Assembly (NCBI RefSeq): GCF_900116615.1
Contig: NZ_FPBF01000005.1
Coordinates: 193,552-257,551 of the forward strand
Source: Algoriphagus locisalis
Lineage (GTDB): Bacteria; Bacteroidota; Bacteroidia; Cytophagales; Cyclobacteriaceae
Direction: 5' to 3'
Length of the DNA: 64,000 nt
In this document: positions 26,183 to 34,865 of the stretch, piece by piece
How positions within the stretch are numbered: position 1 is the first letter of the stretch
How the letters are laid out: each line of letters starts with the position of its first letter
The notes under the pieces: model-generated
The model's input: the letters and a program-made list of their open reading frames with translations, nothing else
What the model was told of the DNA's origin: nothing
Databases searched by the model: none
Program-made: the position numbers and the translations under genes

Positions 26183-27298
26183 ATGAACGAAAAAACGTCA
26201 TTTATGTATAAAAAAATCAATGTTCGCTTATTGCCTTTAACCTTAGGGTTGGCAATTGTGACACTTTTGCCGAGTTGTGGTCTTTTTAATAAAAAGGGAT
26301 CTGCCAGCGAAAAGATGAATAGAAGAGGAGAAGTGACCGGTGTTCCTAAGCGTACCAACTGGCAGCAAAACCTCCCTTATGATATGGTTCCTGTGAAGGC
26401 AGGTACTTTTTGGATGGGGCAAGCCGATGAGGATATCGCTTTTACGCAATCTGCATTGAACAAGCAGATTACCATCTCTGAGTTTTTCATGGATAAATAT
26501 GAGGTTTCCAATAATAAGTACCGTCAATTTTTAGAGGCTGTAAAAAGCGGAACTTACGAAACAGGTACTCCCACTACGTTAAAAGATCCTCCACAATTAA
26601 ATTATGATGAGTTGAAGCCGGATACTACAGTTTGGTCCACAAGCTTTGCCTATCATTATGGAGATCCGTTGATGGAATTTTACTTTGATCATCCAGCCTT
26701 TGATAATTATCCTGTTGTAGGTGTCACTTGGGATCAAGCTAAAAAATACTGCGAGTGGAGAACCTATCACATGCGAGCTAATGACGAAAGCGACTTTGAT
26801 GGTCCGGCATTTCAATTGCCGTCTGAAGCAGAATGGGAATATGCTGCCAAAGGAGGTAAAGATGTAGCTAAATACCCATGGGGTGGTCCTTATTTGAAGA
26901 ATAAAAGAGGATGCTTGATGGCAAACTTCAAGCCAGGAAGAGGAAATTACATAGATGACGGTTTCCCTTATACCGCACCTGTTGATGTTTTTGCGCCGAA
27001 TGGCTATGGTTTATATAACATGTCAGGGAATGTAGCAGAATGGGTACTTGATGCATATGCTACTACATCTAGCTCGATTACCTGGGATTTGAATCCAGTT
27101 TATGATGATCCTAACGAGCCTAGAAAGGTGGTAAGAGGAGGAAGCTGGAAGGATATCGCTCACTATCTAGAGACAAGTACAAGAACGTATGAGTATGAAG
27201 ATGTTGCTCAAGCTCACATAGGATTTAGAACAAAAATGACATTCATTGGACGCTCTGGCTCTATGGATGTGAAAAGTTCAACTAGAAGAAGAAGATAG
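26183..27298 (+). CDS. gldK: Gliding motility/type IX secretion lipoprotein GldK
   Basis: 371 residues from the ATG at 26183; the ATG at 26204 (MYKKINVRLL) gives a more typical lipoprotein signal of 24 residues before the lipidated Cys in TLLPSC. The body is a formylglycine-generating-enzyme-like (SUMF1) fold: MVPVKAGTFWMGQAD, FFMDKYEVSNNKYRQFL, LPSEAEWEYAAKGG, GNVAEWVLDAYA, VVRGGSWKDIAHY. The catalytic cysteines of true FGE are absent at the C-terminal end, as in other GldK proteins. With GldN it forms the periplasmic ring of the type IX machinery. Confidence 0.95.
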   Translation: MNEKTSFMYKKINVRLLPLTLGLAIVTLLPSCGLFNKKGSASEKMNRRGEVTGVPKRTNWQQNLPYDMVPVKAGTFWMGQADEDIAFTQSALNKQITISEFFMDKYEVSNNKYRQFLEAVKSGTYETGTPTTLKDPPQLNYDELKPDTTVWSTSFAYHYGDPLMEFYFDHPAFDNYPVVGVTWDQAKKYCEWRTYHMRANDESDFDGPAFQLPSEAEWEYAAKGGKDVAKYPWGGPYLKNKRGCLMANFKPGRGNYIDDGFPYTAPVDVFAPNGYGLYNMSGNVAEWVLDAYATTSSSITWDLNPVYDDPNEPRKVVRGGSWKDIAHYLETSTRTYEYEDVAQAHIGFRTKMTFIGRSGSMDVKSSTRRRR

Positions 27299-27353
27299 AA
27301 TATAAACAAATCCACAAAGTAAATACCTTAAAACCTTAATTACACTTTAACAC

Positions 27354-28157
27354 ATGGCTAGCAACAGCAACTCGTTTTCAGCAACATTTTATTCCAGCAT
27401 CATGCCAAAAATTTATGGTATTGGTGCAGCAGTGGTTATTCTTGGTGCTATGTTCAAAATCTTAGATTTACCATTCGCCAACTGGATGATCGGTATTGGA
27501 CTTAGTACTGAGGCAGTGATATTTTTCCTTTCAGCATTTGAGCCACAACATCAAGATGTAGATTGGTCTAAAGTATATCCAGAATTAGCGGGTGATGCGC
27601 CGGCAGCTCCTAGAGCACAAAGAGTAGTGGCAGGTGGAGATCAGGTTTCTCAAAAGCTTGACGAAATGCTTAAAAACGCTAAAGTAGGTCCTGAACTGAT
27701 TGAAAGCCTAGGTAAAGGAATGCAAAACCTGGCAACCTCTGCCCAGAAAATGGGTAATCTATCCGATGCAGCCGTGGCTACTAACGAATATGCAACTAAT
27801 GTGAAATCTGCTGCCAAAACATTAGTGGATATGAATGCTTCTTACAGCAAAACCGCTGCTGCTCTTACAGAAATGTCTGCGGCATCTCAAGACGCAAAAG
27901 CGTACCATACCCAAGTAGTCACTGTAACTAAGAACCTTTCTGCATTGAACTCAGTGTATGAAATGGAACTTCAGGACGCTAATAGCCATGTGAAGACATT
28001 GAATAAATTCTATGCAAACATGACTGCAGCTATGGAAGGTCTTACTGAAGCAGGAAAAGAAACTCAAGCATTCAAAACAGAATTATCAAAATTGAATCAG
28101 AACGTCAGTTCATTGAATAAAATCTATGGTGGAATGCTATCCGCTATGAAAGGTTAA
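27354..28157 (+). CDS. gldL: Type IX secretion motor subunit GldL
   Basis: 267 residues. Two N-terminal membrane helices (about 18-36 and 43-62) are followed by a long cytoplasmic, Ala-rich coiled-coil tail with repeated ALTEM/LNSVYEMEL-type heptads. The conserved acidic residue in helix 2 is Glu53 (IGLSTEAVIFF), the counterpart of the glutamate that couples proton flow in GldL/PorL, and Lys35 lies in helix 1. With GldM it forms the proton-driven inner-membrane motor. It is 55 bp after gldK and 40 bp before gldM. Confidence 0.96.
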   Translation: MASNSNSFSATFYSSIMPKIYGIGAAVVILGAMFKILDLPFANWMIGIGLSTEAVIFFLSAFEPQHQDVDWSKVYPELAGDAPAAPRAQRVVAGGDQVSQKLDEMLKNAKVGPELIESLGKGMQNLATSAQKMGNLSDAAVATNEYATNVKSAAKTLVDMNASYSKTAAALTEMSAASQDAKAYHTQVVTVTKNLSALNSVYEMELQDANSHVKTLNKFYANMTAAMEGLTEAGKETQAFKTELSKLNQNVSSLNKIYGGMLSAMKG

Positions 28158-28197
28158 TTTCTCTTCAATTCATTTTAAAATCCATTAAAACTTAAAA

Positions 28198-29811
28198 ATG
28201 GCAGGAGCTAAAGAGACACCTAGACAGCGGATGATTGGTATGATGTACCTGGTTTTGACGGCCCTTTTGGCCCTCCAGGTAAGTAACCAGATCCTCCAAA
28301 AATTTGTGTTGATAAACGATGGGATGGAAAGAACCTCCCGAAATTTCATCAACAAAAATAAAAAGACAGTTGAATCGATCGAATACACGGTGGATCAACA
28401 AGGTAACAAAGAAGTAGATGTGCCAAAAGTGGCTGCAGCTAATCAAATTAGAGAGGCTACTAAAGAAACTTATGATTATTTAGAGCAGATTAAGCAGGAT
28501 TTGATTACCCAGTCCAATGCAAAAAATGAGGAAGGTAATTATGTGAACGCGCAGCTTAAAAATACTGAAATCACTGGAAACCTTTTTGCCAACAATGGAA
28601 AAGGTGAGGAAATGAAAGCTATACTAAATGCGTATCCAGCTAAAATTTCTGAAATCCTAACTTCAGTAGGTCTTTCCGATCTGAAATTTGATGACATCGC
28701 TAAAGATGCTTCTGAAATTGAGCTTTTTGCAAATGACAGAGAGGCAAGAAATAAGGACTTTGTAGCTTTGACCTTTGTTAAGTCTCCTGTTGGAGCTGTT
28801 ATGGCTTTAATTTCTCAGTTTCAGAATGAGGTATTGAACATAGAGAGTGAGGCTTTGACTGCTGTACAGAATACCATAGGTTCATTCTTTTTTAAAGCTG
28901 ATGTGACTGAAGCTCGAATAGCAGCGCTATCTAATGTAGTGGCAGCTGGCACAAAGTTCGAAGCTGATATGTTCATTGCCTCAAGTTCAACTGCATCGGT
29001 ACCTACCATGACCATAGACGGTAGATCGGTTCCTGTAGATGCTACTGGTTTCGGTAAAATAGAATTTAACGTGACTCCTGCTTCTGAGTATGATGATCGT
29101 GGCTTAGCCCGAAGAGTAATCAACGGTGAGATTATTACGAACGTAGGTGGTGAAGACAAAGTACTTCCAGTGGAATATGAGTATTTCGTAGCTCAGCCGG
29201 TAATTAAGGTTTCATCTGAAGTGGTACAGCAGCTGTATGCTGATTGTGCCAATGAGTTGTTGATTGAAGTTCCTGCATTAGGTAATACCTATTCTCCGGA
29301 ATTTTCGGTTAGCAATGGCCAATCCATCAAAGGAAGTAAGCCAGGGCAATTGACTGTGATTCCTGGTGCATCTGGGAAAGTAAATATTGGAGTGAGCAGT
29401 GGAGGTAATAAAATAGGCACGGTTGATTATGACATCAAGCCTGTTCCTGCTCCTACCTTGGTTCCAGCTACTTCTAATGGGTCAGAAATTGACCTAAGTC
29501 AAGCACAAGCTATTAGTTCTTTGATGGGGCTCAAAATGCTAGCTAAGGCAGAGCCTACTTTCGCGAGAACTATGGCAAAAGATGCCACTTTCGAAGTGAC
29601 CGGTGGTGAAATGAGATTGTTGAGAAATGAAGTTCCTCGTCAGACAGTTCAAATCACTAATGGTAATAGTTTGGCAATGCGTTCGTTATTAGAAAGTGCA
29701 AGAGCTGGTGATGTCGTGGTTTTTGAAATCAGACAAGTGACTAGAACAAACTTCAGAGGAAATAAGATTCCTTCAGAATTAAGACAAGTTGTCCCTATTC
29801 GAGTTAAGTAA
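28198..29811 (+). CDS. gldM: Type IX secretion motor/periplasmic shaft subunit GldM
   Basis: 537 residues. It begins AGAKETPRQRMIGMMYLVLT, the conserved cytoplasmic end and single membrane helix (about 12-34) that sits inside the GldL pentamer. The periplasmic part is the chain of GldM domains D1-D4; the C-terminal section includes SALVQIRQVTR-like barrel strands (about 440-537) such as ATFEVTGGEMRLLRNEVPRQ. It carries motion from the motor to the GldKN ring. Order and spacing within gldK-L-M-N are the usual ones. Confidence 0.96.
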   Translation: MAGAKETPRQRMIGMMYLVLTALLALQVSNQILQKFVLINDGMERTSRNFINKNKKTVESIEYTVDQQGNKEVDVPKVAAANQIREATKETYDYLEQIKQDLITQSNAKNEEGNYVNAQLKNTEITGNLFANNGKGEEMKAILNAYPAKISEILTSVGLSDLKFDDIAKDASEIELFANDREARNKDFVALTFVKSPVGAVMALISQFQNEVLNIESEALTAVQNTIGSFFFKADVTEARIAALSNVVAAGTKFEADMFIASSSTASVPTMTIDGRSVPVDATGFGKIEFNVTPASEYDDRGLARRVINGEIITNVGGEDKVLPVEYEYFVAQPVIKVSSEVVQQLYADCANELLIEVPALGNTYSPEFSVSNGQSIKGSKPGQLTVIPGASGKVNIGVSSGGNKIGTVDYDIKPVPAPTLVPATSNGSEIDLSQAQAISSLMGLKMLAKAEPTFARTMAKDATFEVTGGEMRLLRNEVPRQTVQITNGNSLAMRSLLESARAGDVVVFEIRQVTRTNFRGNKIPSELRQVVPIRVK

Positions 29812-29838
29812 TTCGAAATTTGGGATTAAGATAAACGA

Positions 29839-30663
29839 ATGATTATGAAAAAGTTTCTTCCAAAATTAATCCTATCCCTGCTAATAGCAGTTGGACTTTC
29901 GCCATTAGTGAGCGAGGCGCAAATCGCTCCTACAAGCGTTAGCCCTTCTGGATACGGGGATCGTCAGTTTGATATGGATACCATCTACTCTGCCAAAAGA
30001 ATCAGAGAAGATGATAAAATGTACCAAATTGGTGTTTGGAGAAGAATTGATCTCCGTGAGAAATATAACATGCCACTTTATGGGTCTGGAGATACAAAGA
30101 GTAATGGTATTGTAAATCAGATCTATAAAGCGATTGTAGAAGAGAATGCCTTAGAGGTTTTTGGTGACGAAGAATTTACCCAGCCACTATCTATCGCAGA
30201 ATTTCAGGACAATTTCTGGTTAAATGCTACCGGTGACAGTATTTTCTCCAAGCAGCTTTACTATCTTGATTTTAGAGAAGATTTTGTTTTTGATAAGCAT
30301 CACTCTGATATGGTATTCGATATCAAATACCTTGAATTGGTGATGCCGTCTGAGACGAATTCCAATGCAGGTCAAAAGACCATTGCTTTCATTCGTTATA
30401 AAGACTTTTACAACTACTTCAAAGATCATCCTGAAGCTAGATGGATTAATTTCCAGAACCTATCCAAAAGCCTAACGTATGACGAAGCTTTTGAAACTAG
30501 ACTTTTCAGATCTGTGGTAAGAAGATTTACTAATTCGGAAGAAGCGCTGATTGCGGATCTTGTGGCAGTAGATCATCCTAATCCCGAAATGCAAGCTTAC
30601 GTAGATGCGCTCGAATTTGAGTATAAATTGCTAGAATATGAAAACTCCCTGTGGGAGTGGTAA
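29839..30663 (+). CDS. gldN: Type IX secretion ring subunit GldN
   Basis: 274 residues with a signal peptide (LILSLLIAVGLSPLVSEAQ). Family segments are DTIYSAKRIREDDKMYQIGV, VWRRIDLREKYNMPLYG and WINFQNLSKSLTYDEAFETR. GldN/PorN binds GldK in the periplasmic ring. Either Met1 or Met3 may be the start; the second fits the signal peptide as well. It is the last gene of the block and is followed by a terminator shared with the convergent uvrC. Confidence 0.95.
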   Translation: MIMKKFLPKLILSLLIAVGLSPLVSEAQIAPTSVSPSGYGDRQFDMDTIYSAKRIREDDKMYQIGVWRRIDLREKYNMPLYGSGDTKSNGIVNQIYKAIVEENALEVFGDEEFTQPLSIAEFQDNFWLNATGDSIFSKQLYYLDFREDFVFDKHHSDMVFDIKYLELVMPSETNSNAGQKTIAFIRYKDFYNYFKDHPEARWINFQNLSKSLTYDEAFETRLFRSVVRRFTNSEEALIADLVAVDHPNPEMQAYVDALEFEYKLLEYENSLWEW

Positions 30664-30672
30664 TAAATAGAA

Positions 30673-30697
30673 AAAGGGGCTTTTTTTAAGCCCCTTT
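30673..30697. terminator. Terminator between gldN and uvrC
   Basis: A 10-bp stem AAAGGGGCTT/AAGCCCCTTT with a T-rich loop, followed by ATTTTTTTC on the plus strand. It overlaps the uvrC stop codon, so the uvrC 3' end lies within it. It ends the gldKLMN unit and may also serve uvrC. Confidence 0.85.
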
Positions 30698-32491
30698 ATT
30701 TTTTTCTTTCCATGCTATCAATGCCTTTGCGCGGCTAGCTCCAATTATTGCAGCAATTTCCTTTTCACTTGCTTCACTGATCTTTTTTACCGACTTAAAA
30801 TGACTCAAGAGATTATCGGCAGTGCTTTTTCCTATACCAGGGATAGCTGTGAGCTGTGTCCCAAAAGCATTTTTGCTTCTTACATTTCTATGAAAGGTAA
30901 TCGCAAAGCGGTGAGCCTCATCTCGGATTCTTTGTAGTAGTCTTAAGCTCTCTGATTTCTTATCAATATGTATAGGATAAGAATCACCCGGAAAGTAAAT
31001 CTCCTCTAGCCTTTTAGCAATACCAATAATTGGCATTTGTCCATAGATACCAAGTTGCTTCAGGGCTTCTACCGCAGAAGATAACTGTCCTTTGCCACCA
31101 TCAATTACCACTAACTTAGGCATTGGTTTTCCTTCGTCCAATAGGCGCTTATACCTACGTCCTACGACTTCTTTCATGCTTGCAAAATCATCTGGACCCA
31201 CCACTGTTTTGATGTGATAATGCCGGTATTCTTTTACTGCAGGTTTGCCGTTGAGAAAACACACCATACTTGCTACCGGATTGGTGCCTTGTATATTTGA
31301 ATTGTCAAAGCATTCGATGTGGTCAGGGATTTCCGGTAAACTTAGATCCTGTTGGAGCTGACGAATAACTCTATCTTTTTTGTCCTGATTTAAGCCTGCC
31401 AACAATGCCTTTTCTTTTTTATAGTAAAGTGCATTTTTCAATGACAGCTCGATCAACTTCTTTTTATCTCCAATTTTTGGATGGAATACGTTTAAGCCTT
31501 CAATCTGCTCAGTTAGTTCTATGTTTAATAAAACTTCTTCTGCATCGCTTTGGAATTGATCCTGAAGGCGAATCAAAGCTGTAAGGAGTAATTGTTCATC
31601 TGATTCATCTAGCCGCTTTTTAAGCTCCACATTCTTTGATGTTATTAAAGCCCCATTTTTAACTCGCATGAAGTTCACGTAAGCATTTTTTTCGTCAGAG
31701 ACAATCGTACACACATCCAGATTGTTGATGGAAGGGCTGGCGATCAAGGATTTTGCCTGATATTTTTCTAACAAATCAAGTTTTTCCTTGAGCTTGTGGG
31801 CTTTTTCAAATTCCAGATTTTCTGCATGTACCTGCATCTCTTGCTTGAAATAGGCTTTAGCTACCCCAAGATTTCCTTTCAGAATATGCTTTGCTTGTTC
31901 TAGATCTTTACTGTAAGCGGCTTCATTTTGTAATCCAACGCAGGGACCCTGACAGTTTCCAATATGATATTCCAGACAAACTTTATATTTCCCCTCTGCG
32001 ATCTTATAGGGTGACAAATCAAGTTTGCAAGTTCGGATGGTGAATAGCTCCCGGATCAAATCCAACACGTTATTCATAGCTTTAACGCTGGCAAATGGAC
32101 CGTAATAAGTTCCTCTCCTTGGGATCATTTTCCTTGTCGGGAAAATCTGAGGGAAATTCTCTTTTGTCAAAAGAAGGTAGGGATAAGTCTTATCGTCACG
32201 CAGAAGAATGTTGTACTTCGGCTGTGACTTTTTAATCAGGTTGTTCTCCAGAAGTAGGGCATCAAATTCGCTATCCACAATGGTGATCTCAATTCTGCGT
32301 ATCTCTTTGACCATTTTTCTGGTCTTGAGATTCACGCCAGTGTTTTTATTGAAATAACTGCCGACTCGCTTCTTCAGACTTTTTGCCTTGCCTACATAGA
32401 TCAACTCATTTTCCTCATTAAAATACTTATACACTCCCGGTTGATCTGGAAGTGTGAGATGATCGGTAGGGGAAAATGAGGAGGATTGCAT
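30686..32491 (-). CDS. uvrC: Excinuclease ABC subunit C
   Basis: 601 residues, the normal UvrC length. The N-terminal GIY-YIG nuclease domain (about 15-95) has PGVYKYFNEENELIYVGKAK. A UVR helix follows (about 205-240, with LEFEKAHKLKEKLDLLEKY), then the RNase H-like second nuclease, with IECFDNSNIQGTNPVASMV and KLVVIDGGKGQLSSA, and C-terminal helix-hairpin-helix motifs (LTAIPGIGKSTADNLLSHF). It makes both incisions in nucleotide excision repair. Both catalytic domains appear intact. Confidence 0.97.
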   Translation of the reverse strand: MQSSSFSPTDHLTLPDQPGVYKYFNEENELIYVGKAKSLKKRVGSYFNKNTGVNLKTRKMVKEIRRIEITIVDSEFDALLLENNLIKKSQPKYNILLRDDKTYPYLLLTKENFPQIFPTRKMIPRRGTYYGPFASVKAMNNVLDLIRELFTIRTCKLDLSPYKIAEGKYKVCLEYHIGNCQGPCVGLQNEAAYSKDLEQAKHILKGNLGVAKAYFKQEMQVHAENLEFEKAHKLKEKLDLLEKYQAKSLIASPSINNLDVCTIVSDEKNAYVNFMRVKNGALITSKNVELKKRLDESDEQLLLTALIRLQDQFQSDAEEVLLNIELTEQIEGLNVFHPKIGDKKKLIELSLKNALYYKKEKALLAGLNQDKKDRVIRQLQQDLSLPEIPDHIECFDNSNIQGTNPVASMVCFLNGKPAVKEYRHYHIKTVVGPDDFASMKEVVGRRYKRLLDEGKPMPKLVVIDGGKGQLSSAVEALKQLGIYGQMPIIGIAKRLEEIYFPGDSYPIHIDKKSESLRLLQRIRDEAHRFAITFHRNVRSKNAFGTQLTAIPGIGKSTADNLLSHFKSVKKISEASEKEIAAIIGASRAKALIAWKEKNKGA

Positions 32492-32506
32492 GGGCTAAAA
32501 TTAAAA

Positions 32507-32535
32507 AAAAACAGCCTTGGATTAAGGCTGTTTTT
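32507..32535 (-). terminator. Terminator after the penicillin-binding protein gene
   Basis: A perfect 12-bp stem AAAAACAGCCTT/AAGGCTGTTTTT with a 5-base loop. On the minus strand it ends in a run of T. It lies just downstream of the PBP1A stop and 16 bp before uvrC, ending the porW-PBP unit. Confidence 0.9.
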
Positions 32536-32555
32536 AAAAGAGGTTTTATATTTTT

Positions 32556-34862
32556 TTAAAAGTCGTTCTTCTTTGCGTCGTAATCAAAATCTGCAAATCG
32601 CTGACTTTCTTTTTCATAGACATCGCAATCTATCTCTATGCTAAGTGGGCGTTCAGGTCTTGGGAATGGACCCTTTGTATATCCTAAACTCTCGTCAGCA
32701 TATACTTTTTTCATATAATTCTGCCAAATAGGTCGTGCAGTTCTACCGCCTTGACCATCATACCAGCTTCTGAAGTGAATGGCGCGGTCATCACCACCTA
32801 CCCAAGCGCCACTTACCAGATCTTTACTTATTCCCATGTACCATCCATCGGAAGCATTTTGGGTTGTGCCAGTCTTTCCTCCAAGCTCATTGTCCTGTCT
32901 CAATTCCCAATCAACCCCCTGGCTGGTTCCTCCGCTTTCTTCAAAACCTCCTCTGAGCATGTAAGTCATTAAATAAGCATGTTCCTCGCTCATAGCAGGC
33001 CTCTTTTTGGCGGTGAATTGTTGAATGACGTTTCCGTTTTTGTCTTCAATTCTGTCAATATAGAATGGTGTAGTGTGCTCACCTTGGTTTACAAAAGTCC
33101 CAAAGGCGCCAACCATTTCGAAAATAGAGACATCGTTTACTCCTAGTGCCAAAGCCGGTACTTCCTCCAGATCACTTGTCACTCCTAATCGTCTAGCCGT
33201 CTCGACAACTATTTTTGGGCTTAGCTTTTTCATCATATAGGCAGTGATGGAATTCACCGATTCTGCCATGGCTTGTCTGATGGTCATTTTTTCATAAGTG
33301 AACTTCGAATCTGCATTCGATGGGCTCCAAGCCGGTTGGCCTGGGATATATACTTCCACAGGCTGGTCAATGACGCTGTAGCAGGGGCTGTATCCGTTTT
33401 CTATGGCAGCGGCATAGACAAATGGCTTAAACGTGGAACCAGGCTGTCTCTTGGCTCTAAGCACGTGATCGAACTTAAAATATTTGTGATCCAATCCTCC
33501 TACCCAAGCTTTGATCTGGCCTGTGTGCGCATCCATGCTCATAAATCCAGTCTGAAGGAATTTCTTGTAATAACGCATGGAATCCATGGAGCTCATAAGG
33601 GTATCTACTTCTCCTTTTTCCCATGAGAAAACTTTCATCTTCTTCTTCTCATTCAGCTTGATATTGATAGAGTCTGTGTCGTTTCCATAGCGTACTTTGA
33701 GCAAGCGGTAGGCTTCAGTTCTTCTTACTGCATCCTCGATGAAATTGGGGATCACGCGACGGTTTTCATCTATCCATGGGTCCTTATTACCCATTTCCTT
33801 ATAAAATTTAGCTTGCAAGGTGGCCATATGTTCAGCTACAGCTTCTTCCGCGTATCGTTGCATACGGCTATCGATCGTTGCGTAAATCCTAAGCCCATCG
33901 CCATAAAGGTCATAGGCAGACCCATCTGACTTGAGGTTTTCCTTAACCCACTTTTGTAAGTCTGCTTTTACGATCTCTCTGAAATAAGTTGCCAAACCTT
34001 TATTTTGATTGGCAACACTATAGTTCAATTCAATAGGCAATTTGGAAAGAGAATCAAATTCAGCATCTGTTAGAAAATCATTCTTCCTCATTTGTCCAAG
34101 TACTGTATTTCGTCTGTAGAGGGAATTGTCAGGGTTATATACTGGGCTATAATAGGATGGTGCTTTGAATAGTCCAACCAAAACGGCGGATTCTTGGATT
34201 GCTAGATCCGAAGGAGTTTTATTGAAAAAGGTCTTTGCTGCAGTTTTGATACCAAAGGCGTTTGAGCCAAAGTCTGAGGTGTTCAGGTATAAGGTTAGAA
34301 TCTCATTTTTGGTGTATGCTTTCTCCAATTGAGTAGCAACAATCCATTCTTTAGTCTTGATGATCAGCATTCTAAGTCCAGGTATTGAACTTAGCAAACC
34401 ATTGCTGGCATCTGTTCTCGTTTTGAAGAGGTTCTTTGCTGTTTGCTGACTGAGGGTGGATCCTCCTCCGGCATTTTGGCCCAGTAGGATTGATTTCACA
34501 AAAACCCGTGCCATTGCCTGCATATCTATCCCGGAGTGGTTCTCAAAGCGAACATCCTCAGTTGCTATTAAGGCATTAACGAGGTTTGGAGAGAGATCCT
34601 CGTATTTTACGGGACTTCTATTTTCACGGAAATACTGCCCTAAAAGTACACCATCAGTAGAATACAACTCTGAAGCGATCTCTGAATCTGGATTTTCCAA
34701 CGCTTTAAAGTCTGGAAGAGATCCGAATAGTCCAAGGAAATTGATACTGACCATCCAGACAAATAGGATGAAACCAAAAAGTCCCGCAATAAAGGCGATC
34801 CAAAGGTATTTTATGGTCTTGGACACCCAAGGGGACGTTTGGGGTTTGGCTTTGTTACTCAT
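32556..34862 (-). CDS. Class A penicillin-binding protein (PBP1A-like)
   Basis: 768 residues. A short cytoplasmic tail and one membrane anchor (about 19-45) precede the GT51 glycosyltransferase domain (about 65-245), with catalytic Glu102 in ATEDVRFENHSG and GGGSTLSQQTAKNLF. The transpeptidase domain (about 430-720) has the SxxK Ser476-Lys479 (GSTFKPF), SVN at 535-537 and KTG at 663-665. Both activities for peptidoglycan synthesis therefore look intact. It starts 3 bp after the PorW/SprE-like gene, so the two share a transcript. Confidence 0.95.
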   Translation of the reverse strand: MSNKAKPQTSPWVSKTIKYLWIAFIAGLFGFILFVWMVSINFLGLFGSLPDFKALENPDSEIASELYSTDGVLLGQYFRENRSPVKYEDLSPNLVNALIATEDVRFENHSGIDMQAMARVFVKSILLGQNAGGGSTLSQQTAKNLFKTRTDASNGLLSSIPGLRMLIIKTKEWIVATQLEKAYTKNEILTLYLNTSDFGSNAFGIKTAAKTFFNKTPSDLAIQESAVLVGLFKAPSYYSPVYNPDNSLYRRNTVLGQMRKNDFLTDAEFDSLSKLPIELNYSVANQNKGLATYFREIVKADLQKWVKENLKSDGSAYDLYGDGLRIYATIDSRMQRYAEEAVAEHMATLQAKFYKEMGNKDPWIDENRRVIPNFIEDAVRRTEAYRLLKVRYGNDTDSINIKLNEKKKMKVFSWEKGEVDTLMSSMDSMRYYKKFLQTGFMSMDAHTGQIKAWVGGLDHKYFKFDHVLRAKRQPGSTFKPFVYAAAIENGYSPCYSVIDQPVEVYIPGQPAWSPSNADSKFTYEKMTIRQAMAESVNSITAYMMKKLSPKIVVETARRLGVTSDLEEVPALALGVNDVSIFEMVGAFGTFVNQGEHTTPFYIDRIEDKNGNVIQQFTAKKRPAMSEEHAYLMTYMLRGGFEESGGTSQGVDWELRQDNELGGKTGTTQNASDGWYMGISKDLVSGAWVGGDDRAIHFRSWYDGQGGRTARPIWQNYMKKVYADESLGYTKGPFPRPERPLSIEIDCDVYEKESQRFADFDYDAKKNDF

Positions 34863-34865
34863 AGT